A DNA stretch of 64,000 nucleotides from Candidatus Flexicrinis proximus (GCA_016712885.1 JADJQF010000002.1:434001-498000), one strand, 5' to 3'; counted from the first letter of the stretch, positions 12,202 to 21,055 are shown. The notes: generated by a model from the letters alone, not told the origin. Program-made: numbers and translations.

Positions 12202-12255
12202 ATTGATACTGACTATCAATTACCGAGTATAAAGCGGCGAGCGCAGGGCTGTCAA
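12202..12255 (-). promoter_or_regulatory. znuA promoter with palindromic operator
   Basis: On the minus strand a perfect -35 TTGACA (12250-12255), an 18-bp spacer and -10 TATACT (12226-12231). Immediately downstream, over the expected start site, lies the inverted repeat ATTGATACTGACTATCAAT (12202-12220; arms ATTGATA/TATCAAT). Its position fits a repressor operator; a Zur/Fur-family or MntR-type metalloregulator is inferred from the regulated genes, not from a proven motif. Confidence 0.75.
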
Positions 12256-12273
12256 GCGTCGGTCCGGTCTGCC

Positions 12274-12302
12274 TTGACGAACCCTAAGGCGTCCTCTACA
12301 AT
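12274..12302 (+). promoter_or_regulatory. Promoter of the ffh operon
   Basis: TTGACG (12274-12279), 17-bp spacer, TACAAT (12297-12302), 40 bp before the ffh ATG. Divergent from the znuA promoter. Confidence 0.75.
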
Positions 12303-12341
12303 TGGCCGACTTGTCCCCACGGGAAAGTGTGTCGATTCTGC

Positions 12342-13676
12342 ATGTTTAGTAACCTTAGCAAGCGCCTCCAGGACACGTTCGACCGTCTTGGCAAAGGCGG
12401 GAAGATCAGCGAGAACGACCTCAACACGGTTATGCGCGATGTGCGTATGGCGCTGTTGGAGGCGGACGTTGCGCTGCCCGTCGTCAAGGATTTCGTAAAC
12501 CGCGTGCGCGAAAGCGCGGTGGGAGCCGAGGTTCATAAGGCGCTGCGCCCGGCGCAGCAAGTGGTCAAGATCGTTCATGACGAACTGGTCACGACGCTTG
12601 GAGAGCCGGGGCGACTCAACTTCTTCAGCGGCAGCAAGCCCCATGTGATCATGATGGTCGGCTTGCAAGGGTCGGGCAAGACGACGACCGCCGCGAAGCT
12701 GGCCGTCCATCTGCGGCGCGAAGGCCGTCAACCCTTCCTCGTCGCGTGCGACACGTACCGTCCGGCTGCCGTAGACCAGCTTGTTACGCTGGGCAAGCAG
12801 ATAGGCGTGCCAGTCTATGAAGAAGGAACGCGGGCGACACCTGTAGAGATCGCCAAGCGGGGACTGGAAGCGGCGAGAGCGGCAAACGCGGCGGTGTGTA
12901 TTATCGACACCGCGGGCCGGCTGCAGATTGACGACCAGCTGATGACCGAGCTGGAAGAGATCAAGCAGCGGACGCATCCGGCGGAAATCCTGCTGGTCGC
13001 GGACGCCATGACCGGCCAGGAAGCGGTGAACATCGCGCAGGGGTTCAACCAGCGCGTGAGCATCACCGGGCTGATCCTGACCAAGGTAGACGGCGACGCG
13101 CGTGGCGGCGCAGCGATCTCGATGCGCGCCGTGACGAACGTGCCGATCAAGTTCCTGGGCACGGGGGAGAAGATCGACGGTTTCGAGGTCTTCCACCCTG
13201 ACCGGCTGGTTGACCGAATCCTGGGCATGGGCGACATGATGACGCTCATCGAAAAAGCCGAGGAAGAGTTCGACGAGGACGAAGCCGAGAAACTCGCCAA
13301 GAAGATGCTGCAGAATCAGTTTACACTGCAGGATTTTCTCGAACAATTACAGCGGATCAAGCGGATGGGGCCAATCGCCAACATCCTGGGCATGATCCCC
13401 GGCATGAGCAAACTGCAAATGGCCGGGAAGATCGATCAAACGGACATGGAGAACCGGCTGAAGCGCGTCGAAGCGATTATCAATTCGATGACGACCAAGG
13501 AACGGGCAAATCCCAAAGTCCTCAACGCAAGCCGCCGCCGCCGTATTGCTACGGGGAGCGGCGTGCAGGTGCGAGATGTAAACGAAGTGCTCAATCAGTT
13601 CCAGCAGATGCAGACACTGATGAGCCAAATGCGTAAGGGCAAGATGCCGAAGGGCATGCCCAATATGTTCGGATAA
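12342..13676 (+). CDS. ffh: Signal recognition particle protein Ffh
   Basis: GTPase that binds signal sequences and 4.5S RNA and targets nascent membrane proteins; 444 residues. The N-domain starts FSNLSKRLQDTFDRL, the P-loop is GLQGSGKTTTAAKLA near residue 107, followed by DTYRPAAVDQL, DTAGR and TKVDGDARGG. The Met-rich M domain includes RMGPIANILGMIPGM and ends in KMPKGMPNMFG. ATG 12342 gives the standard family start. First gene of ffh-rpsP-khpA-rimM-dprA. Confidence 0.97.
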   Translation: MFSNLSKRLQDTFDRLGKGGKISENDLNTVMRDVRMALLEADVALPVVKDFVNRVRESAVGAEVHKALRPAQQVVKIVHDELVTTLGEPGRLNFFSGSKPHVIMMVGLQGSGKTTTAAKLAVHLRREGRQPFLVACDTYRPAAVDQLVTLGKQIGVPVYEEGTRATPVEIAKRGLEAARAANAAVCIIDTAGRLQIDDQLMTELEEIKQRTHPAEILLVADAMTGQEAVNIAQGFNQRVSITGLILTKVDGDARGGAAISMRAVTNVPIKFLGTGEKIDGFEVFHPDRLVDRILGMGDMMTLIEKAEEEFDEDEAEKLAKKMLQNQFTLQDFLEQLQRIKRMGPIANILGMIPGMSKLQMAGKIDQTDMENRLKRVEAIINSMTTKERANPKVLNASRRRRIATGSGVQVRDVNEVLNQFQQMQTLMSQMRKGKMPKGMPNMFG

Positions 13677-13722
13677 CTCGCAGCTTGCCTGCTGCGTCGG
13701 TTCAATAAGGAGCAAGTGAAGC

Positions 13723-14106
13723 ATGTTGCGAATCCGTTTCCAGCGCGTAGGGTCGAAGAATCAGCCCGCGTACCGCATTGTTGTGATCGACCAGCGCCAG
13801 CAGCGCAGCGGCGATGTCCTTGAGAACATTGGCTTCCACAATCCGCGCACCCGCCCGACCACCGACCAGGTGGACAGCGCGCGCGCACTGCACTGGCTGA
13901 GTGTCGGCGCACAGCCGACCGAGGCCGCCAAGTACGTGCTGCGCCGCGCCGGGACATGGGCGCTGTTCGAGCGCCTGCAGAAGGGCGAAGCGAAGGACGC
14001 GCTAATGGTCGAGGCTGCTGCCCTGAAGGCGGCGGACGTGAGCAGCAAGACGAGCTACCCCGCACCGGTTGGCAAGGCCCCGGCCCCGAAGGCCGACGCG
14101 GAATAG
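13723..14106 (+). CDS. rpsP: 30S ribosomal protein bS16
   Basis: Small-subunit protein bS16, 127 residues. The conserved start MLRIRFQRVGSKNQPAYRIVV and IGFHNPRT are clear. The C-terminal 35 residues are an Ala/Lys-rich extension beyond the usual 80-90 residues, common in this phylum's relatives. It follows ffh by 46 bp. Confidence 0.96.
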   Translation: MLRIRFQRVGSKNQPAYRIVVIDQRQQRSGDVLENIGFHNPRTRPTTDQVDSARALHWLSVGAQPTEAAKYVLRRAGTWALFERLQKGEAKDALMVEAAALKAADVSSKTSYPAPVGKAPAPKADAE

Positions 14107-14163
14107 CCCGAAGTCCAGAACCTACCGCGCCATAATGCGGTGACCCGCAGGCAACGACCGGAA

Positions 14164-14180
14164 GGGGCGTCAAGCGCCCC
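14164..14180 (+). other. Intercistronic hairpin between rpsP and khpA
   Basis: GGGGCG (14164-14169) pairs with CGCCCC (14175-14180). No T-run follows, so it is not a normal terminator; it may separate or protect transcript segments within the operon. The 137-bp gap 14107-14243 shows nothing else apart from the AAGGAGAG site before khpA. Confidence 0.4.
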
Positions 14181-14243
14181 AACTGTATGTGCCGATACAC
14201 GGGGAACCCGCATTGTGGCGTATACGATAAGGAGAGGCCGCAG

Positions 14244-14471
14244 ATGGAAGACGAATTGGTACAGTTCATCGCGAAGTCGCTGGTGGACAACCCCGACGAC
14301 GTGAGCGTACGCCGCAAGGAAACGAGCGGGTCGGTCATCGTGCACCTGAAGGTCTCGGCGGCAGATATGGGGCGCGTGATCGGCAAGCAGGGGCGGATCG
14401 CCAACGCGATGCGGACGCTGCTGCGCGTGGTTGCCCCTGAAGACAAGCGCGTTATCCTCGAAATCGACTAA
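14244..14471 (+). CDS. khpA: KH-domain RNA-binding protein KhpA
   Basis: Small 75-residue RNA-binding protein, a single type-II KH domain. The G-x-x-G loop is in RVIGKQGRIANAMRTLLR. It usually sits between rpsP and rimM, as here. ATG 14244 is preferred over an upstream in-frame start because AAGGAGAG lies about 8 bases before it and the protein then matches the family's length. Confidence 0.92.
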   Translation: MEDELVQFIAKSLVDNPDDVSVRRKETSGSVIVHLKVSAADMGRVIGKQGRIANAMRTLLRVVAPEDKRVILEID

Positions 14472-14477
14472 CCGCGC

Positions 14478-15020
14478 ATGGCGAACAGCCCTGCCCCAAA
14501 ATATCTGCAGATCGGCGAGATTCTGCGCCCGCATGGCGTACATGGCGAGCTGCGGATGCGGGTGGTCACGAACTACCCTGAGCGCATCCCCGACCTGAAG
14601 CGCGTTTACTTAGGACGCGACCCCTTCGACCCCAAACCGCAGAAATACGAGATCGCGTCGGTGCGCTGGCATCACGAAATCGCGCTGGTGACGCTGAAAG
14701 GCGTGGACGACCGCGACGCGGCGGACCGCCTGCGCCAACTTTCGGTGCTGGTGGCGATTGCGGACGCGGTGCCGCTGGAAGCCGGAGAAGTGTATCTCTT
14801 CGAGATCATCGGCATGCGGACCGGGACGGAGACGGGCGGAGACCTGGGCGAAGTGACGGACATCCTGGAAGCCGGGCCGAACGATATTTACGTGATCAAC
14901 GGCGAGAAATACGGCGAATTCACGATCCCGGACGTGCCGCAATTCATCCTGCGAATCGATAAAGCGCAACGCCAACTGGTCGTGCGACTGATGGATGGCC
15001 TGCTGCCGGACCCGAAATGA
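14478..15020 (+). CDS. rimM: 16S rRNA processing protein RimM
   Basis: Assembly factor for the 30S head, 180 residues. The N-terminal beta-barrel has IGEILRPHGVHGELRM and the C-terminal PRC-type barrel has the region YLFEIIGMRT...DLGEVTDILEAG. It starts 6 bp after khpA and its stop overlaps the dprA start (ATGA). The usual next genes trmD and rplS are absent here. Confidence 0.95.
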   Translation: MANSPAPKYLQIGEILRPHGVHGELRMRVVTNYPERIPDLKRVYLGRDPFDPKPQKYEIASVRWHHEIALVTLKGVDDRDAADRLRQLSVLVAIADAVPLEAGEVYLFEIIGMRTGTETGGDLGEVTDILEAGPNDIYVINGEKYGEFTIPDVPQFILRIDKAQRQLVVRLMDGLLPDPK

Positions 15021-16108
15021 GCGAAGAACGACGATACTGGCTGGGCTTCAGCCGGGTGCCGGGGATCGGCGTACAGCGCGCCAACGACCTGCGCCGGGCT
15101 TTCGGCAGCCTGGAAGCGGCGTGGGGCGCAAACGAACGCGAACTGGCGACAGTCAGACTCCCTGAATTTGTCCTAAAGAACCTGATGGGCTTCCGGCACA
15201 AAATCAACCTGGACGGGGAGATGAGGCGGCTGGATGCGCTGGGCGTGCGGCTGGCGACGCTGGACGACAGCGACTACCCCTATTTGCTGCGAAACATCAC
15301 GAATCCGCCGATGGTGCTGTATGTCCGAGGCAGCCTGACCGCGGCGGATCAGCGTTCGCTGGCGATGGTGGGGACGCGCAAGGCGACACGACTGGGCAAG
15401 GACACGGCGCGCAAATTCGGGACCGAGCTGGCGCAGCAAGGCGTGACGATCGTCAGCGGGCTGGCGCAAGGGATCGACTACGAGGCGCACACGGGCGCGC
15501 TCGAAGGCCACGGGCGCACGATCGCAGTGCTGGGCAGCGGAATCGACGTGATCTATCCGAGGCAGCACGCGCGGCTGGCCGAGACGATCTGCCAGAACGG
15601 GGCGCTGGTCAGCGAATTTGCGCCAGGGACGCCGCCGGAAGGCGCGAATTTTCCGCGTAGAAACCGGATCATCAGCGGACTTTCGCAAGGGGTGCTGGTG
15701 GTCGAGGCCCCGCTGCGAAGCGGCGCATTGATCACCGCGACGGCGGCAGGCGAACAGGGACGCGAGGTTTTCGCGATCCCGGCGAGCCTGTCAAACCCGT
15801 TCGGCTTCGGGTGTAACCGGCTGATCCAGGATGGGGCGAAGCTGGTCATGGACGTGGCCGACATCCTGAACGAAATGCTGCCGATCACGGAACGGCAGCA
15901 GATGCGAGAAGTGGCGGAGCAAATCAGCGCGGATTCGCCGATCGAGGCGCAAATCCTGGGCTACCTGCGCGGCGACCCGGTGCACATCGACGAAATCGCG
16001 CGGATGAGCAGTCTGCCTGTATCAGAAGTGTTAGGCGTTCTGACGCTTCTTGAACTAAAGGGACTTGCACAATGCGTCGCACCCATGCAATACTGCGGGA
16101 CAATCTAG
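15017..16108 (+). CDS. dprA: DNA-processing protein DprA
   Basis: Loads RecA on incoming single-stranded DNA in natural transformation; 363 residues. An N-terminal helix-hairpin-helix/SAM-like region is followed by the Rossmann-like core with MVGTRKATRLG, SGLAQGIDYEAH and FPRRNRIISGLSQGVLVVEA, then a C-terminal winged helix (residues about 300-360). Its ATG overlaps the rimM stop by 4 bp, which implies translational coupling. The gap 16109-16237 shows only a short imperfect palindrome around 16185-16200. Confidence 0.93.
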   Translation: MSEERRYWLGFSRVPGIGVQRANDLRRAFGSLEAAWGANERELATVRLPEFVLKNLMGFRHKINLDGEMRRLDALGVRLATLDDSDYPYLLRNITNPPMVLYVRGSLTAADQRSLAMVGTRKATRLGKDTARKFGTELAQQGVTIVSGLAQGIDYEAHTGALEGHGRTIAVLGSGIDVIYPRQHARLAETICQNGALVSEFAPGTPPEGANFPRRNRIISGLSQGVLVVEAPLRSGALITATAAGEQGREVFAIPASLSNPFGFGCNRLIQDGAKLVMDVADILNEMLPITERQQMREVAEQISADSPIEAQILGYLRGDPVHIDEIARMSSLPVSEVLGVLTLLELKGLAQCVAPMQYCGTI

Positions 16109-16237
16109 CGACCGCCTGCAAATTCCCGCGTAAAGCGTAAGTTCCGGCAGGCGTCCCAGCGTCATCAGGTCTAACCCATAACCGGTAAACAAACCGTTTA
16201 ACCTCGATGAAAAGTCCAGTGAGGACCACCACCGCAC

Positions 16238-18733
16238 ATGGAAGCATACTGCTTTAAGTGCAAGACCAAGCGGGAAATGCAGAAGGCAACCGCCCTGTAT
16301 ATGGAGAACGGCACAGCAGCGACCACCGGCACGTGCGCGGTGTGCGGCGGCAAGCTGTTCAAGATGGGACGGACGGAGGCGCATGACGCCCTGCCCGCGC
16401 CGAGTGCTGCCGAAAAGAAGGCCAAGGCGGCGGCGAAGCCCAAAGCGACAGCGAAACGTAAGCCGGCGAGCAAAGGCAGCGCCAGCAAGACCGCGGCGAA
16501 AAGCCCGGCCAAGACGGCCAGCACCCCGGCAAAAGCAAGCGGAAAAGCCAAGACCAGCGCCAAGAAACCCGCCAGCAAGTCGGCGGCCAAGACGGCCAAG
16601 AAAGCGACTGCCGACAGCACGCCGAAAGTCCGGTCGGGGCGGCTGGTAATCGTGGAGTCGCCGGCAAAGGCTCGGAGCGTTGGCCGCTACCTGGGCAGCG
16701 GGTATACGGTGAAGGCATCCAAAGGCCATGTGCGCGACCTGTTGAGCAGCCGCCTTTCGGTCGACCTCGAAAACGATTTCGAGCCGACTTACAGGGTCAT
16801 GAACGATAAGCGCGACACGGTGGCAGACCTGAAGCGCGCAGCAGACAGCGCCGCGGAAATCTTCCTGGCGACCGACCCCGACCGCGAAGGCGAGGCGATC
16901 GCGTGGCATCTGATCAGCGCGGCGGAGATGGACGAGCCCCGAGTGAAGCGGGTTGTATTTCATGAGATCACCGAACCGGCGATCAAAGAGGCGTTCGGGC
17001 ATCCGCGAGCGGTCGATATGTCGCTGGTAAACGCGCAGCAGGCGCGGCGTATCCTCGACCGAATTGTCGGCTATCAGGTGTCGGAATTCCTATGGGAAAA
17101 GGTGCGCGGACGGCTGTCGGCGGGGCGCGTGCAGAGCATCGCGCTGCGGCTGGTTGTAGACCGCGAACGCGCAATCGAGGCGTTTGTGGCGCGGGAATAC
17201 TGGACGCTGGACGCAGAGCTGAAGAAGCTGCATCCGAACGGCGCCAAGAGCGACCGCCCGTTTCCCGCGAGGCTGGTCAAGATCAACGGCGGCGACCCTG
17301 ATCTCTCGTCAGAGAAGCAGGTGCGGCCGCATCTGGACGTGCTGGAGCGCTCGACGTTTGCCGTGAAGGACGTGACCACCGGCTCGGTACAGCGCAAGCC
17401 GTCCGCGCCGTTTACGACAAGCACCCTGCAGCAGGAGGCCTCGCGGCGCTTCGGGTTCAACGCCAAGCGCACGATGGCGATCGCCCAACAGCTTTATGAG
17501 GGTGTCGACCTGGGCAAGGCCGGCGTGACAGGCATGATCACGTATATGCGTACGGACAGCACCAATGTGAGCACGCAGGCGCACCACGAGGCCCGCGAGT
17601 TCATCAAGACGCGCTTCGGCAAGGACTACATGCCGGCGCGCGCACCAATCTACAAGACGAAGGCGAAGGGCGCACAGGAAGCCCACGAGGCGATCCGGCC
17701 GACGTCAGTACTGCGCGAACCCAGCACGCTGAAGGGCGCGCTGTCGGCGGAACAGTTCAAGCTGTACAAGCTGATCTGGGAACGGTTCATGGCGAGCCAG
17801 ATGTCGCCAGCGGTGTACGACACGCTACGGGTGGACATCAGCGCGGGGCCGACGGCGAAAGACCGCCCATATCTGTTCCGCGTGAGCGGCCGGACGCTGA
17901 AGTTCGCGGGCTTCATGGCCCTGTATGAAGACGCGAAAGATGACGATGCGACGGCAGATGACGACGAGGGCAGACTCATCCCGACGATGTCGGTCGGCGA
18001 AGCGCTGGACCTGGTGCGGCTGCTGCCGGCACAACACTTCACCGAACCGCCGCCGCGCTATACCGAGGCGACGCTGGTCAAAACGCTGGAAGAATTCGGG
18101 ATCGGCCGACCGAGCACGTACGCGCCGATCGTGGGAGTCATCCAGGACCGCGAGTATGTCGAGAGCAAGCAGAAGCGCCTGGTGCCGACCGAGACCGGCA
18201 AGGTGGTCAACGACCTGCTGGTCGAGTATTTCCCGGATGTGATGGACGTGCAGTTTACGGCACGGATGGAAGACCAGCTGGACGGCGTGGCGGAAGGCGA
18301 ACGCGAGTGGCAGCCCGTGCTGCACACGTTCTACGACCGGTTTGCCGTGCAGCTGCGGGACGCGAAGGACAAAGCGCCGCGGGTGCAGCCGGTCGAGAAG
18401 GTCGGGCGCACCTGCCCCACGTGCGGTACGGGAGACCTGATCGTCAAGTACGGCCGGTTCGGGAAATTCATCGGCTGCTCGAACTATCCGGAATGCAAGC
18501 ATACCGAGCAAATCCTGGAGAAGACCGGCCACAGCTGCCCTAAGTGCGGCGCGGTGGATGGCGGCGAGCTGATCCAGCGGAAAACGCGGAACGGCAAGAC
18601 GTTCTATGGCTGTTCGCGGTATCCGGCCTGTGATTTCACGGCGTGGCGGCTGCCCAAGCGGAACGTAGCGCACCCGGAGCCGGTGGACGCGGAAACGGTT
18701 GAGACGGTACGCCCACGCAAGAACGCGGTCTAG
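16238..18733 (+). CDS. topA: DNA topoisomerase I with N-terminal zinc ribbon and H1-like linker
   Basis: Type IA topoisomerase that relaxes negative supercoils; 831 residues. The core has toprim motif LVIVESPAKA (about residue 134), DPDREGEAIAWHL, and the active-site Tyr at about 436 in MITYMRTDST. Two C-terminal zinc ribbons follow (CPTC...C...C near 725; CPKC...C...C near 765). Unusual is the N-terminus: a four-Cys ribbon (C5, C8, C33, C36; DUF5679-like) and an 80-residue Lys/Ala/Ser-rich linker resembling histone H1 tails before the catalytic core. The start ATG has GAGGA 14 bases upstream, a rather long spacing. Confidence 0.95.
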   Translation: MEAYCFKCKTKREMQKATALYMENGTAATTGTCAVCGGKLFKMGRTEAHDALPAPSAAEKKAKAAAKPKATAKRKPASKGSASKTAAKSPAKTASTPAKASGKAKTSAKKPASKSAAKTAKKATADSTPKVRSGRLVIVESPAKARSVGRYLGSGYTVKASKGHVRDLLSSRLSVDLENDFEPTYRVMNDKRDTVADLKRAADSAAEIFLATDPDREGEAIAWHLISAAEMDEPRVKRVVFHEITEPAIKEAFGHPRAVDMSLVNAQQARRILDRIVGYQVSEFLWEKVRGRLSAGRVQSIALRLVVDRERAIEAFVAREYWTLDAELKKLHPNGAKSDRPFPARLVKINGGDPDLSSEKQVRPHLDVLERSTFAVKDVTTGSVQRKPSAPFTTSTLQQEASRRFGFNAKRTMAIAQQLYEGVDLGKAGVTGMITYMRTDSTNVSTQAHHEAREFIKTRFGKDYMPARAPIYKTKAKGAQEAHEAIRPTSVLREPSTLKGALSAEQFKLYKLIWERFMASQMSPAVYDTLRVDISAGPTAKDRPYLFRVSGRTLKFAGFMALYEDAKDDDATADDDEGRLIPTMSVGEALDLVRLLPAQHFTEPPPRYTEATLVKTLEEFGIGRPSTYAPIVGVIQDREYVESKQKRLVPTETGKVVNDLLVEYFPDVMDVQFTARMEDQLDGVAEGEREWQPVLHTFYDRFAVQLRDAKDKAPRVQPVEKVGRTCPTCGTGDLIVKYGRFGKFIGCSNYPECKHTEQILEKTGHSCPKCGAVDGGELIQRKTRNGKTFYGCSRYPACDFTAWRLPKRNVAHPEPVDAETVETVRPRKNAV

Positions 18734-18850
18734 CGTGGGGAGGCGCTGCCTCCACGCCTCCGCAAGGGACTTACGCCCCTTGACCCCTCGTCTGCGATCT
18801 GGCGGCGCAAGCGCCGCCAGATCGCTTTGGGAGGTGCAGGAGTGCCAAGC
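18734..18850 (+). repeat. Intergenic multi-hairpin repeat, copy 6
   Basis: Hairpin 1 GGAGGC/GCCTCC, hairpin 2 CAAGGG/CCCTTG (18763-18768 with 18777-18782), then a perfect 15-bp hairpin 3 GCGATCTGGCGGCGC/GCGCCGCCAGATCGC (18794-18825), then the GGGAGGTGCAGGAGT box shared with copy 1. Sense, directly after topA. Confidence 0.88.
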
Positions 18851-18862
18851 CGCAGTCTTTTT

Positions 18863-18891
18863 TTGCGCCGACCCTGAATACCCCGTATACT
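18863..18891 (+). promoter_or_regulatory. Predicted promoter
   Basis: TTGCGC (18863-18868), 17-bp spacer, TATACT (18886-18891). The start site is expected near 18898, which coincides with an in-frame ATG at 18899. Confidence 0.5.
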
Positions 18892-18955
18892 AACGGTCAT
18901 GTCGTCTGCGTTTTACGCAGAGATTATTTCCCTTTGTTCAGGAAGGCACGTGCCG

Positions 18956-20359
18956 ATGAAGGGCTTACGTCAGTGGCTGATCGACTCGTACAATGGTTTG
19001 TACGTGATCGTACTAAAGCCGCACATGCCGACAGCGGTGACGATTTTCGCGCTGCTTTTTGCGATGCTGTTCGGTTTGCTGTTCTGGGGTTATTTCGCGG
19101 CACCGGTGCGCTACTATGACGGCGCGCCGTATCAACTGAGTCCTGAATACCGCGACGAGTGGATCAAGCTGGTGGCCGCCGCAAAAGCCGCCAACATCTA
19201 TAACGACGGCGACATCATCCGCTACCTGCAGATGGTGGAGAACCCAGCCGGCACGGTAGAACGCCTGATTTCCAGCACGACCGAGAGCGTACAGGCCGCG
19301 CTGGTCAACCTGAGGCCGCTGGTATATGACAGCGCCGGGCAGCCGCTGGTGGGCCGAGAAGCTCCAAAGCCGGGCTCGATCATCAACGACGTCGTGACGA
19401 TCATCGTGGCGGTCATCGCGACGGTGATCCTGAGCGTTGTTGTGTCGCTGATCTGGCGAATCCTGTTCAAGCCGAACGTGATTATCCCGATCAAAGAAGC
19501 GCTGCGGCCAAAGACCGAAGAAGATGCGCGGCGCAAGCTGGAAGTCGATGCGATCAAGGAGCGGCGCGCGCTGGAAGCGGAGATGCGGAAAGCGGCGGTG
19601 ACCGCCGCGCCGACGACTCCGTACGGCGCACCGCTGCTGCAACGCCTGGCGATTTATACGAAGGGCCGGCAGTTCGACGAGTCGTTCGCTATCGAGAACG
19701 CGGACAACGTCTTTTTCGGCGAGACTGGCGTGACCATCAGCAAGAAACTGGGCGACGATGTTGCGGCGATTGAGATCTGGCTGTTCGACAAGGAAGATTT
19801 CGTCAACCAGATCGTAAAGATTTACGCGTCGGAGAAGGCCTTCAGCACGCCGGAAGTCCGCGCCGAGCTGGAAGAAAAAGTGACTAATCCGGCAACGGAT
19901 ATTATCGTGGCAAAAGCAGGCGCAGTCCTGACGCTGGAGACCGACCGGATTCTGGTGAATACCAAGCTGGTCGAGGTCAAGCCGACGGCCACCGCGCCGA
20001 ATTCGACGTTTGAAGGCCTGACGCTGCAAATGGAAGGCTGGAGCAAGGGGACGAGTTTGGCGCCGGCATCGACTCAGCCGATGGCCGCGCCGCAGCCGGT
20101 CGCGGCGTACCAGCCGATTACCCAGTCGGCGCCGCCGAAGCCAATCATCCCGGCGGCACCACAGCCGCTGCCGACGTATCAGCCGCCAGCCCCGCCGGTT
20201 GCGCCGTACACACCACCGATGGCGACCAGCACGGACTATACACCGCCGATGATCTCACCCGCGGTACGGCCCGCGGCGGCTCCTCCCCCACCCCGTCCAA
20301 CGCCGATCGACGACGATCCGTTTGGCGGAACGGCGGATTTTGACCCGATCACGGATTAA
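18956..20359 (+). CDS. Two-helix membrane protein of unknown function
   Basis: Not recognised. 467 residues from ATG 18956, chosen for AGGAAGG 9 bases upstream; an in-frame ATG at 18899 would give a leaderless start 19 residues longer. Hydrophobic helices are at about 27-50 (TVTIFALLFAMLFGLLFW region) and about 145-172 (IVAVIATVILSVVVSLIW), separated by an extracytoplasmic loop with PEYRDEW. The C-terminal half is soluble and folds into alpha/beta-like sequence (DVAAIEIWLFDKEDFVNQIV), followed by a Pro/Ala-rich tail of about 90 residues ending in an acidic DDDPFGG segment. Possibly envelope-associated. Confidence 0.7.
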   Translation: MKGLRQWLIDSYNGLYVIVLKPHMPTAVTIFALLFAMLFGLLFWGYFAAPVRYYDGAPYQLSPEYRDEWIKLVAAAKAANIYNDGDIIRYLQMVENPAGTVERLISSTTESVQAALVNLRPLVYDSAGQPLVGREAPKPGSIINDVVTIIVAVIATVILSVVVSLIWRILFKPNVIIPIKEALRPKTEEDARRKLEVDAIKERRALEAEMRKAAVTAAPTTPYGAPLLQRLAIYTKGRQFDESFAIENADNVFFGETGVTISKKLGDDVAAIEIWLFDKEDFVNQIVKIYASEKAFSTPEVRAELEEKVTNPATDIIVAKAGAVLTLETDRILVNTKLVEVKPTATAPNSTFEGLTLQMEGWSKGTSLAPASTQPMAAPQPVAAYQPITQSAPPKPIIPAAPQPLPTYQPPAPPVAPYTPPMATSTDYTPPMISPAVRPAAAPPPPRPTPIDDDPFGGTADFDPITD

Positions 20360-20368
20360 AGGCCGGTG

Positions 20369-20450
20369 CGTGGAGGCGCTGCCTCTACACCTCCGCGAGG
20401 GACAGGAGTCCACATTCCAGTTTAGGATCTGGGGCGAAAGCCAACGAAAG
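20369..20450 (+). repeat. Intergenic multi-hairpin repeat, copy 7 (internally deleted)
   Basis: Hairpin 1 GTGGAGGC-gct-GCCTCTAC at 20370-20388 is intact. The sequence then jumps from GCGAGGGA directly to CAGGAGT...ATTCCAG and a CGAAAG end, matching the far end of copy 1. Hairpins 2 (part) and 3 are missing. Confidence 0.7.
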
Positions 20451-20471
20451 CGCCTTATACGCCCTAAACAA

Positions 20472-20498
20472 AACGCCCCTCGGAGACCGAGGGGCGTT
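20472..20498 (-). terminator. Rho-independent terminator of greA
   Basis: A perfect 12-bp stem AACGCCCCTCGG / CCGAGGGGCGTT with a 3-base loop. On the minus strand it is followed by TTTTGTTT, 24 bp after the greA stop. Confidence 0.88.
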
Positions 20499-20521
20499 CG
20501 ATGTGTGCGTGAGGTCCGTGA

Positions 20522-20989
20522 CTACTTGACTTTCTTGATCTTGAAGCTGATTTCACCGCCCGGCGCAGTGACCTTAACCTTATCACCGCGCTTGTGACCC
20601 ATGAGCGCGGCGCCGATGGGGCTCTTGGCAGAGAGCTTGCCTTCGCGCGGGTTCGATTCGGCTGCGCCGACGATGAGATAAATCTCGTCGACGTCGCTGC
20701 CGACTTCCTGAATGGTTACTTCCGCGCCGACGCGAACGACATCGTTGGGGCCGTCGTTGGTCGCAATCTGGGCGCGGAGAAGGACATCCTGAAGATACTT
20801 GATGCGGCCTTCGGTGAAGCCAAGCTGCTCTTTGGTGTCGTGATAGTTGGCATTCTCTTTGAGATCGCCGTCCTCGACGGCTTCCTTCAAACGACGGGCC
20901 AGCTCCGGCCGGCGGGTCGTAATCAATTCATCGAGTTCACGCCGCAGGCCTTTCGCCCCTTCAGCGGTTAAGACTACTTCGTCATTCAT
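20522..20989 (-). CDS. greA: Transcription elongation factor GreA
   Basis: Rescues backtracked RNA polymerase by stimulating transcript cleavage; 155 residues, normal length. The N-terminal coiled coil (LTAEGAKGLRRELDEL through NANYHDTKEQLGFTEGRIKYL) holds the acidic tip residues. The C-terminal FKBP-like domain includes SAKSPIGAALMGHKRGDKV. It has its own promoter at 21027-21055 and terminator at 20472. Confidence 0.96.
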   Translation of the reverse strand: MNDEVVLTAEGAKGLRRELDELITTRRPELARRLKEAVEDGDLKENANYHDTKEQLGFTEGRIKYLQDVLLRAQIATNDGPNDVVRVGAEVTIQEVGSDVDEIYLIVGAAESNPREGKLSAKSPIGAALMGHKRGDKVKVTAPGGEISFKIKKVK

Positions 20990-21026
20990 TGTGGTGCCTC
21001 ATCACGTGTGGTGTTTCTGCAAGGCT

Positions 21027-21055
21027 ATTGTAGTGCTTACACGGCGAAACTACAA
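21027..21055 (-). promoter_or_regulatory. greA promoter
   Basis: On the minus strand TTGTAG (21050-21055), 17-bp spacer, TACAAT (21027-21032), 37 bp before the greA ATG. Confidence 0.7.

Noticed and set aside
12252..13346. 364-residue open frame antisense to ffh
   Set aside because: A high-GC shadow frame: Arg/His-rich, with no domain signal, fully covered by the well-supported ffh gene.
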